DNA from: an uncultured Clostridia bacterium
GTDB lineage: Bacteria > Bacillota > Clostridia > UBA1381
Assembly: GCA_934462715.1 (NCBI GenBank)
Contig: CAKSIJ010000007.1
Span: 1 to 64,000, forward strand
Direction: 5' to 3'
Length of the DNA: 64,000 bases
Made by a program: the position numbers and the translations under genes. The notes below the pieces were generated by a model, which saw only the letters and a list, made by a program, of their open reading frames with translations, did not search any database and was not told where the DNA came from. This document shows, in pieces, positions 1 to 6,788 of this stretch. Within the stretch, counting starts at the first letter, position 1. The number at the start of each line of letters is the position of its first letter.

Positions 1-207
1 AGCTTATTAAGTATATCACATCTTTTCCGGTTTGTCAAGGCTTTTTTTGAATTTTTTTAAATTCTTTTTCAATTCCCCGCCGCACCCTCTTGAGTGACAA
101 CCTCTATATATTAACACATCTTTCTCCCTTTGTCAACACTTTTTTACATTTTTCTTTCTGTTTGTTGTAGATTTACAATAAAAATTACAATTATTATAAG
201 AATACTA

Positions 208-236
208 TTGATTTTTCTTCAAAATTAAGGTATAAT
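208..236 (+). promoter_or_regulatory. Sigma-A-type promoter of the lipoprotein gene (and possibly lysS)
   Basis: A -35 TTGATT (208-213) is followed after 17 bases by a perfect TATAAT (231-236). It lies about 70 bases before the start codon of the lipoprotein gene. The rest of 1-207 is AT-rich and shows no gene. Confidence 0.6.
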
Positions 237-303
237 ATCTATTATGATATTTTATATGTAATTGTATATTATTATTCAATTGCCTTAAGGAGGTTTGACA
301 ATA

Positions 304-999
304 ATGAAAAAGACTGTTATAATACCTGCCGTACTTTTGGCTGTGTCATTAATCGGGTCATGCGGTAATAATAAAAAAACAAAAACCGCTTCATCACAGA
401 AATCTGAAAACGGTTCTTCACAAACGGTTAAAGTTCAAGAGCAGCAGCCGGATTATGTAGTGGGTATAGATAATGGTTTCGACAGCGGTATTGATTTTAA
501 AGATTCGCATGAAACGTTATCTCCGGAAGAGTCGGATTTCAGAAATATGAAATGGGGCATGACAAAAGAAGAAGTAATTAAAGCTCAGGGTACGGGCTAC
601 AGAGAAACGGATAAAGGTACTTTATATTATACTCGTGTAAGAGAAGAAGATTATCCTGCCGACGCAGAATATACCTTTAAAGATGACAAGCTGGTTATGG
701 GAGTCTTCTACATAACGCAGAATAAAGAAGAAAAACCCGTTACCATTACAGATTATAACGAGCTTGCGGATACACTCTCCTCTCGTTACGGCACCCCGCT
801 TTTAAAAGATTACGTCTACGCTTCGGATGAGGACAAAACAGATGACGCCGATAAACAGACAGATCTGATTCTTAAAAACAAGCTGCAGTTCAGAACCGCA
901 TGGGGCTTGAACGGTACCGAGCTCAGAGTTGTACTCTTCCCCAAAGACGGCGCACTTTGCATAGGGCTTCAATACAAAAATGCCGATGAGGCAAATTAA
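304..999 (+). CDS. Small secreted lipoprotein of unknown function
   Basis: This 231-residue protein starts MKKTVIIPAVLLAVSLIGSC, a lipoprotein signal peptide with lipobox L-I-G-S-C, so it is probably anchored outside the membrane. The next 40 residues are a low-complexity Lys/Ser/Thr/Gln linker. The remaining domain has an 'MKWGMTKEEVIKAQG' segment, similar to small secreted proteins whose start resembles a SmpA/BamE-like fold. I do not recognise a specific family. The ATG at 304 is chosen because AAGGAGG at 287-293 lies ten bases upstream; the in-frame TTG at 295 would be too close to it. It precedes lysS by 43 bases and may be cotranscribed with it. Confidence 0.75.
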   Translation: MKKTVIIPAVLLAVSLIGSCGNNKKTKTASSQKSENGSSQTVKVQEQQPDYVVGIDNGFDSGIDFKDSHETLSPEESDFRNMKWGMTKEEVIKAQGTGYRETDKGTLYYTRVREEDYPADAEYTFKDDKLVMGVFYITQNKEEKPVTITDYNELADTLSSRYGTPLLKDYVYASDEDKTDDADKQTDLILKNKLQFRTAWGLNGTELRVVLFPKDGALCIGLQYKNADEAN

Positions 1000-1042
1000 T
1001 CATTAATATGTTATCAAATTCAGGAAGGAAAGATTATACAAA

Positions 1043-2521
1043 ATGGAAAACAACGAAAATCGTTTATCAGAGCTTCTTAAAATAAGAAGAGATAAGCTCA
1101 CAGAACTTCAGGAAATAGGAAGAAATCCCTTTGAAATTACTAAGTATGACGTAACAAATAATGCGCAGGAACTCAAGGTTAATTATGCTGATTTTGAAGG
1201 CAAAAGAGTTTCTGTCGCAGGTCGTCTTATGTCAAAAAGAGGCATGGGCAAGGTAGGTTTTTGTCATCTTGCCGATTTAACGGGGCAAATTCAGCTTTTT
1301 GTAAAAAAGGATTTACTAGGTGAAGATGAATATGCAATATTCAAAAAGTATGACATCGGCGATATTGTCGGTGCCGAGGGCGAAGTATTCACCACCCAAA
1401 CAGGTGAAATATCAATAAGAGTTGATAAAATGACTCTTTTGTCAAAATCACTTTTCCCCCTGCCCGAAAAATTTCACGGTCTCAGTGATACCGACATCAG
1501 ATACCGTCAGCGTTATGTTGACCTGATTATGAATGACGATGTTAAAAAGACATTTATTAACCGTTCAAAAATCATTGCCGCTATCCGCAGTTACCTTAAC
1601 TCCCAAGGATTCCTTGAAGTTGAAACACCTATGCTCGTTTCAAATGCCGGCGGTGCTGCCGCAAGACCGTTTGAAACTCACTTCAACGCACTCGATGAGG
1701 ATTTCAAACTCCGCATATCACTTGAACTTTACTTAAAGCGTCTTATCGTTGGCGGACTTGAACGTGTTTACGAAATCGGCAGGGTTTTCAGAAACGAGGG
1801 GCTTGATACAAGACACAACCCCGAATTTACACTCATGGAGCTTTATCAGGCTTATACGGATTATCACGGTATGATGGATCTGACCGAAAATCTTTACAGA
1901 CACGTTGCACAGGAGGTTCTCGGCACAACAAAAATAACCTTTAACGGTATTGAAATGGATTTGGGCAAGCCGTTTGAGAGAATAACTATGCTTGATGCTG
2001 TTAAAAAATACTCGGGCGTTGACTTTAACGAAATCAAAACTCTTGAAGAAGCAAGGGCAGTTGCTCAAGAACACAAAATTGAATATGAAGAAAGACATAA
2101 AAAGGGCGATATTCTTAACCTGTTTTTTGAGGAATATGCAGAAGAACACCTCATTCAGCCTACTTTCGTAATGGATCACCCTGTTGAGATTTCGCCGCTG
2201 ACAAAGAAAAAGCCCGAAAATCCCGACTACGTTGAACGTTTTGAATTTTTCATGAACGGCTGGGAAATGGCAAATGCTTACTCCGAGCTTAACGATCCGA
2301 TTGACCAGAGAGAACGCTTTAAGGCTCAGGAGGAACAGCTTGCACAAGGTGATGAAGAAGCAAATACTACCGATGAGGATTTCCTCCGCGCACTTGAAAT
2401 CGGTATGCCCCCGACGGGCGGAATCGGATTCGGCATTGACCGTATGTGTATGCTGCTTACTGATTCTCCGGCTATCCGTGACGTGCTTTTGTTCCCGACA
2501 ATGAAGCCGTTGGAGAAGTAA
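1043..2521 (+). CDS. lysS: Lysyl-tRNA synthetase, class II
   Basis: This 492-residue enzyme charges tRNA-Lys with lysine in the cytoplasm. An N-terminal OB-fold anticodon-binding domain (about 55-140) is followed by a class II catalytic core, with motif 2 around 'RVFRNEGLDTRHNPEFT' and motif 3 at 'GIGFGIDRMCML' near the C-terminus. Length is normal for bacterial LysS. Its final codons are the integration site of the mobile element: the 25-bp repeat at 2493-2517 recurs at 19151-19175. The element supplies AAG-TAA in place of the original AAA-TAG, so the protein still ends LEK and should be functional. Confidence 0.97.
   Translation: MENNENRLSELLKIRRDKLTELQEIGRNPFEITKYDVTNNAQELKVNYADFEGKRVSVAGRLMSKRGMGKVGFCHLADLTGQIQLFVKKDLLGEDEYAIFKKYDIGDIVGAEGEVFTTQTGEISIRVDKMTLLSKSLFPLPEKFHGLSDTDIRYRQRYVDLIMNDDVKKTFINRSKIIAAIRSYLNSQGFLEVETPMLVSNAGGAAARPFETHFNALDEDFKLRISLELYLKRLIVGGLERVYEIGRVFRNEGLDTRHNPEFTLMELYQAYTDYHGMMDLTENLYRHVAQEVLGTTKITFNGIEMDLGKPFERITMLDAVKKYSGVDFNEIKTLEEARAVAQEHKIEYEERHKKGDILNLFFEEYAEEHLIQPTFVMDHPVEISPLTKKKPENPDYVERFEFFMNGWEMANAYSELNDPIDQRERFKAQEEQLAQGDEEANTTDEDFLRALEIGMPPTGGIGFGIDRMCMLLTDSPAIRDVLLFPTMKPLEK
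2493..2517 (+). repeat. attL: 25-bp direct repeat at the left end of the mobile element (lysS 3' end)
   Basis: The 25 bases here are identical to 19151-19175 and include the core CAATGAAGCCGTTGGAGAA. They encode the last residues of LysS. The second copy lies just beyond the integrase gene and is followed by ATAG, the apparent original lysS stop. This is the usual picture of tyrosine-recombinase integration into the 3' end of a conserved gene. Confidence 0.93.
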
Positions 2522-2578
2522 AAAACGAAAAAAGCCAGTATTTATGCGGGTTTGAGAAAACGGAAGTGCTTAAAAAGC

Positions 2579-2606
2579 TTAAGCCTTAAGCCAAATTTAA
2601 GCCAAA
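2579..2606 (+). repeat. Cluster of three TTAAGCC(AAA) direct repeats, candidate integrase arm sites (left)
   Basis: TTAAGCC occurs at 2579 and TTAAGCCAAA at 2586-2595 and 2597-2606, all in the same orientation. The same motif occurs three times at 19002-19032, just after int. Tn916-type integrases bind direct repeats near the element ends, so these are good arm-site candidates. Confidence 0.7.
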
Positions 2607-2643
2607 AGGTGAAAACGGATACATTTAGCACAAATAATCAGGT

Positions 2644-2684
2644 AAAAAGTCTTGTAAAACTTAGGTTTTGCAAGGCTTTTTTTG
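2644..2684 (+). terminator. Intrinsic terminator just inside the element, downstream of lysS
   Basis: A 17-base stem (2644-2660 with 2665-2681, two G-U pairs in RNA) with loop TTAG runs into a T-run. It would end lysS transcription after integration and shield the element's left genes. Confidence 0.85.
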
Positions 2685-2762
2685 TGTCTTGAAATAAATT
2701 TAATTTGTGTTATTTGTGCCAAAACTACAGCGCTTCATTGTTGGAGCAGAAAGGAGGATTTT

Positions 2763-3059
2763 ATGAAAAAACTAAAGGGAAATTTCACAACTATTTTAAA
2801 CAAGATTATCACCGATAAGAATATCAGCGGTAACGAATTTAAGATACTGTGTTATCTCTGTATGAGGTCAGGGAATGACAACTCCTGCTTCCCTTCTCTT
2901 GATACGATACATCAGGAAACAGGTATTGGTTTAACAACTGTCAAAAACACAATACCTAAATTGGTTAAGTCGGGTTACATAATCAAAGTCAATCGCAAAA
3001 AGAAAAACGGATGCTCCACATCCAATCTATATCGATTGGCTGATAAAGTGCTTGAATAA
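2763..3059 (+). CDS. Small winged-helix protein (HTH_36-like, replication-initiator type)
   Basis: This 98-residue protein consists almost entirely of one winged-helix domain. The segment 'SGNEFKILCYLCMRSG' followed by 'CFPSLDTIHQETGIG' and 'TTVKNTIPKLVKSGYI' resembles the HTH_36 domain found in plasmid replication proteins and in small regulators of integrative elements. The start at 2763 follows AAAGGAGGA with ideal spacing; the longer frame upstream has no ribosome site. No replication catalytic domain is present, so it is either a regulator or a shortened initiator. Confidence 0.75.
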   Translation: MKKLKGNFTTILNKIITDKNISGNEFKILCYLCMRSGNDNSCFPSLDTIHQETGIGLTTVKNTIPKLVKSGYIIKVNRKKKNGCSTSNLYRLADKVLE

Positions 3060-3131
3060 ATGGTGGTTGATTTTTGTATCAGGTGGTGTGAAAAACGGCT
3101 GCAAATAATACTAAGTTAATAATAACAAAAG

Positions 3132-3237
3132 GGTTATTGGATAAGAATATTATAGGCAATAAAATAGAGTGATGATTTAATTGATTAGCTCCTCTTTGAG
3201 AGGTTCGCAAATCAATTATTTTTTTATTCCAATAACC
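3132..3237. repeat. Nested inverted repeats between the HTH gene and the relaxase
   Basis: Outer arms GGTTATTGGA (3132-3141) and TCCAATAACC (3228-3237) enclose arms AATTGATT (3179-3186) and AATCAATT (3210-3217). These in turn enclose a small hairpin CCTCT/AGAGG (3191-3203). A T-run follows the middle pair, so it may work as a terminator. It may also be part of the transfer origin. Confidence 0.6.
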
Positions 3238-3325
3238 TTAATAACGATTTGAACAGTACAAGATAACACTTGACAGAGCACGCCGAAGAACAGTTTGTAG
3301 CAAAAAATGAAAGAGACAGGATAAA

Positions 3326-3350
3326 GCTTGGTGCGCTATTCGCCCCAAGC
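3326..3350. other. Candidate origin of transfer (oriT) upstream of the relaxase
   Basis: GCTTGG (3326-3331) and CCAAGC (3345-3350) form an inverted repeat with a 13-base loop containing GCGCTATTCGCC. It sits in the 458-base non-coding stretch directly upstream of the relaxase, where oriT is commonly found in this kind of element. No nic site can be assigned without comparison. The remainder of 3241-3500 shows only short GGTGCT repeats near 3412-3475. Confidence 0.4.
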
Positions 3351-3517
3351 GTGCTTACATCGTCGTGCGAAGCCCTGCGGAGAACTTGAGAAATGCATCT
3401 TAAGGTGCTGATTTGGTGCTGAAAGTAAAGAAAGTCCGCATTGTTGGGCGGTTCAACAGGTGCTTTGACAGGTGCTATTGGCATTTTAATAATTTTTAAG
3501 AAATGGAGAGTGATACA

Positions 3518-4645
3518 ATGAGTAAAGTTGTTGTAAGAACTGCATATGCTGCCTCCGGCAAAAGTGTCGGTGGAAATTTTACAAATTACATCGCAAATAG
3601 AAAGGGAGTTGATAAAACAATTAACGCAAGGAGAATGGATATTCATACGAAATATATTTCAGAAAGACCCGGAGTTGTTAAGATGGGTGAACATGGTTTA
3701 TTCGGTCAGGAGGACTATGTTAATTTGGAAAAAGCAACAAAGGAAATCAATAGTCATACCGGAATTGTGTGGACTCAGATTGTGTCTCTAAGACAAGAGG
3801 ATGCCGAAAGACTTGGGTATGATACACCGGAGGCATGGAGAAATTTGGTTCGGTCAAAGCAGTTTGAGATTGCGTCATACCATAGAATTCCTGCGGAGAA
3901 TATGAAATGGTACGGAGCGTTTCACAAAGCGGAAGGTCATTATCATATGCACTTAATCATCTTCAATAAAGAACCCGGCGGCGAATTTCTTTCAAAGAAG
4001 GACTATAATCTGTACAAAGATATGTATGTCAAAACTATGTTCAAGGATGAACTGAAACAGGTTTATGATGAAAGACAGACGCTCCGAGACAAAATCATTG
4101 AAGAGGTAAAAGAAAATCTTAACGATTTCAAAATTGATATTGACGAGGCTCCTGATGAGTTTGCTGATGCGTTTGATGAATTGAAGTTCTCTCTTGATGG
4201 GTACACAGGCAAGAGAAATTATCAGTTCATATCCCGTGAGCAAAAAGAAAAAGTTGATGCGGTTGTAAAAGTTGTCTGCAAGGATGACAACATACAAAAC
4301 CTGTATCAACAGTGGTGTCAGATGCAACTTGCTCTGCTGAAATATTATTACAAGAACCCAAAGGAGTGCTTCGATCCACTTGAGAAGAACTTAAACTTCC
4401 AAAGACGATTGGAAAATGTTGTTCTTAAAGCAGCACTCAAGGACAATAGGCAGAATAATTTATATGCAAACAGAGAACAAGCATCTGCTGCTTATGGCGG
4501 AATTGTATTCGCAATCTGTAAAATGTTTGAGCAATCAATTGAGCAAGACATCAAGGAAGGCTTCACAAAATCTATTGTAGATTCAAAGGACAGAGCAAAA
4601 GAATACAGACGAGACACATCGCATGGAATGCAGATGAGTATGTGA
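3518..4645 (+). CDS. MobP3-type relaxase
   Basis: This 375-residue protein would nick the element at oriT and lead the strand into a recipient. The histidine cluster in 'EGHYHMHLIIFN' (about residues 140-150) is the metal-binding H-x-H-x-H motif of MOB_P relaxases. The N-terminal 'YAASGKSVGGNFTNYIANR' and 'FHKAEGHYHMH' contexts are typical of the MobP3 group found in Firmicute ICEs and IMEs. The start at 3518 is preferred over 3503 because GGAGAG at 3505-3510 lies at correct spacing. It is followed at 18 bases by a small DNA-binding-type protein, a common relaxase partner. No coupling protein is nearby. Confidence 0.85.
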   Translation: MSKVVVRTAYAASGKSVGGNFTNYIANRKGVDKTINARRMDIHTKYISERPGVVKMGEHGLFGQEDYVNLEKATKEINSHTGIVWTQIVSLRQEDAERLGYDTPEAWRNLVRSKQFEIASYHRIPAENMKWYGAFHKAEGHYHMHLIIFNKEPGGEFLSKKDYNLYKDMYVKTMFKDELKQVYDERQTLRDKIIEEVKENLNDFKIDIDEAPDEFADAFDELKFSLDGYTGKRNYQFISREQKEKVDAVVKVVCKDDNIQNLYQQWCQMQLALLKYYYKNPKECFDPLEKNLNFQRRLENVVLKAALKDNRQNNLYANREQASAAYGGIVFAICKMFEQSIEQDIKEGFTKSIVDSKDRAKEYRRDTSHGMQMSM

Positions 4646-4662
4646 TTGGAGGTGAAATTTTT

Positions 4663-5028
4663 ATGAAGCACAACAAAAAGATTAAGATGACTTTCAATGT
4701 CACTCCTGAGGTCAGAAGGCTGATTAAGAATTTCGTTGAGGAGTTAGGTTACAAAAGCGAGAGTGCATTTTGTAATGAAGCCATCGAGGAATACTTATCC
4801 AAGCTTCAGTACGATAGCATAGGTACATATATGAATAAGCTGTTGGTTCAGGCGGTGGACTGTACTATCGAAAGACATAGTGACAGATTAGTTGATATGC
4901 TTTTCAAACTGGCTGTCAGTATTGAGAAACAAAATCTCATTGCAAGTGGAGAGTATGATGACTACTATGAAAGTTATATTGAAGAGGTTGCAACGGAGAA
5001 TGTGCAGAAGCGACACGGAAGATTGTAA
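4663..5028 (+). CDS. Small ribbon-helix-helix-like accessory protein, probable mobilization partner
   Basis: This 121-residue protein has an N-terminal 'KIKMTFNVTPEVRRLIKNFVEELGY' pattern, a beta strand followed by two helices as in ribbon-helix-helix DNA binders, and a mostly helical remainder. Translation starts at ATG 4663 after GGAGGTG, and the upstream GTG overlaps the relaxase stop. Its place directly behind the relaxase suggests a MobC-like role in relaxosome assembly. That is inference from position and fold type. Confidence 0.6.
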   Translation: MKHNKKIKMTFNVTPEVRRLIKNFVEELGYKSESAFCNEAIEEYLSKLQYDSIGTYMNKLLVQAVDCTIERHSDRLVDMLFKLAVSIEKQNLIASGEYDDYYESYIEEVATENVQKRHGRL

Positions 5029-5053
5029 TTTTATAATCCGCTTGAATTAAAAT

Positions 5054-5125
5054 GATAAAAATAATGCATAATATTTTTATCGAAATATTGACTTTTTGAT
5101 AAAAAAGATGTATAATATTTTTATC
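5054..5125. promoter_or_regulatory. AbiE promoter with two 28-bp palindromic operator units
   Basis: Two almost identical 28-base units, 5054-5081 and 5098-5125, each begin GATAAAAA and end TTTTTATC, giving two inverted repeats 44 bases apart. The second holds the -10 TATAAT (5111-5116); the -35 TTGACT (5088-5093) is 17 bases upstream and sits between the units. AbiEi antitoxins are known to repress their own promoter by binding inverted repeats, so these are the likely operator. Confidence 0.8.
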
Positions 5126-5143
5126 AAACTATTGAGGTGGATT

Positions 5144-5761
5144 ATGAGTGTATCAAGTAGTGCAAATATCATAAAAACACGCATTATGAATTCTCCTGAC
5201 GGTTCAGTATTTACTACAGTTGATTTTGCAGATGTTATTGAGAATTCAAGAGTAGGCGTTATACTTTCAAGACTTGAAGAAGACGGAGTAATCAGAAGAG
5301 TTATGCGAGGCATATATGATAAGCCCGTATATAATGATTTTCTAAAAGAATATATTGCTCCGTCTCCTTCGCTTGTGGCAGAAGCCCTTGCAAGAAACTT
5401 TGGTTGGACAATTGTCCCCTGCGGAGATACTGCCTTAAATATTCTTGGACTTTCAACTCAGGTTCCTGCCGCATGGTCTTATGTAAGTGACGGAACATAT
5501 AAAGAATACACCTACGATAATACTACTATCAAATTCAAGAGAACCACAAATAAAGAAATCTCGAAATTATCATACAAGACAGCACTGATTGTTCAGGCAC
5601 TTAAAGCCCTCGGTAAAGATAATATTGACGATACCATCATAAACAAACTTAAAAACGATTTAACCGATGAGGAAAAAACTACTGCCCTACTTGAAGCAAA
5701 GGCGGCAACCTCATGGATATATGAGTATATAAAGCAAATTTGCAAAGGTGATGAAAAATGA
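5144..5761 (+). CDS. abiEi: AbiEi-type antitoxin (type IV toxin-antitoxin, DUF6088-like)
   Basis: This 205-residue protein has an N-terminal winged helix ('FTTVDFADVIENSRVGVILSRLEEDG'), then 'GVIRRVMRGIYDKP', and a C-terminal domain with 'PCGDTALNILGLSTQVP', the pattern of AbiEi antitoxins. It should repress the operon and counter the partner nucleotidyltransferase. The ATG at 5144 follows GAGGTGG, and the frame upstream overlaps the operator. Its TGA overlaps the ATG of the toxin gene by four bases, typical of translational coupling. Confidence 0.85.
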   Translation: MSVSSSANIIKTRIMNSPDGSVFTTVDFADVIENSRVGVILSRLEEDGVIRRVMRGIYDKPVYNDFLKEYIAPSPSLVAEALARNFGWTIVPCGDTALNILGLSTQVPAAWSYVSDGTYKEYTYDNTTIKFKRTTNKEISKLSYKTALIVQALKALGKDNIDDTIINKLKNDLTDEEKTTALLEAKAATSWIYEYIKQICKGDEK

Positions 5762-6759
5762 TTAACATAGCAAACATAAACGAAAATGACAGAAAAGCAT
5801 TGTTTCAGAATACTGCCGCTAAAATGGGTATGACAGATGCTATCATCGAAAAAGATTTTTGGGTATGCTTTATGCTTGATTATCTTTTTCACACAAGCAA
5901 ATGGAAAGACAACATTGCATTCAAAGGTGGTACAAGCCTTTCAAAATCTTACGGACTTATAGAAAGATTTTCTGAAGATATTGACTTAATCCTCGATTGG
6001 CGTGTACTTGGTTTTGAAAAGGACGAGCCTTGGGAAGAGCGAAGCAACACAAAGCAGGATATTTTCAACAAAGAGGCAAACCGCAGAACGGAAGAATTTT
6101 TGAAAGATGTGTTTATGCCTGAAACAATAAAGGATTTGCAAAACATACTTTCTTATCCAATTGAATGTTACATAGAAGAAACCAATCCGCAGACTGTTGT
6201 ATTTGCATATAGCAGAAGTTTTGAAGACCATTCGATACTTCCGGTTATAAGACTTGAAATCGGTGTACTTGCCGCCTGGACTCCTGCGGCGGTTAAACCG
6301 ATAACACCTTATGCTGCAACCCAATATCCGAAACTCTTCAAACAACCTACAACGGATATTTTAACAGTTCTTCCCGAAAGAACATTTTGGGAAAAAGTAA
6401 CCATACTTCATCGAGAGGCAAACAGACCGGAAGATAAAAACTTCCCGGCTCGTTATTCAAGACATTATTACGATTTATATTGTATGGCAAATTCACCCGT
6501 TAAGGAGGCCGCATTTAGAAATTTGGAATTGCTTGAAAAGGTCGTGCTTTTCAAAGAAAAGTTCTATCGTTGCCCTTGGGCACAGTACGAAAATGCAAAA
6601 ATCGGCACAATGAAATTGATGCCGCCTGAAAGAAATCTGCAAGTCTTAAAAGATGACTATGACCATATGCAGAATATGATATTCGGCGAAAAGATACCAT
6701 TTGATACTATATTGGATGGTATTGAAAAGTTGGAAAAAGCAATGAATCACATTGAATGA
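5758..6759 (+). CDS. abiEii: AbiEii-type nucleotidyltransferase toxin
   Basis: This 333-residue protein carries the nucleotidyltransferase motifs of the AbiEii/DUF1814 family: KGGTSLSK at 56-63, SEDIDLIL at 72-79, and the family-typical 'LPERTFWEKVTILHREANR' in the second half. AbiEii toxins stop growth by nucleotide transfer (GTP-dependent in the studied case) and give phage resistance by abortive infection. All key residues seen here look intact. The gene is coupled to the antitoxin by an ATGA overlap and followed after 29 bases by hsdR. Confidence 0.9.
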   Translation: MINIANINENDRKALFQNTAAKMGMTDAIIEKDFWVCFMLDYLFHTSKWKDNIAFKGGTSLSKSYGLIERFSEDIDLILDWRVLGFEKDEPWEERSNTKQDIFNKEANRRTEEFLKDVFMPETIKDLQNILSYPIECYIEETNPQTVVFAYSRSFEDHSILPVIRLEIGVLAAWTPAAVKPITPYAATQYPKLFKQPTTDILTVLPERTFWEKVTILHREANRPEDKNFPARYSRHYYDLYCMANSPVKEAAFRNLELLEKVVLFKEKFYRCPWAQYENAKIGTMKLMPPERNLQVLKDDYDHMQNMIFGEKIPFDTILDGIEKLEKAMNHIE

Positions 6760-6788
6760 AAATAAAGAAATCAAAGGAGAGTGTAATA

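Noticed and set aside
1733..2347. 204-codon open frame antisense to lysS
   Set aside because: It lies fully inside the well-supported lysS coding sequence, has no ribosome site and its Phe/Ile-rich translation is typical of a reversed coding strand.
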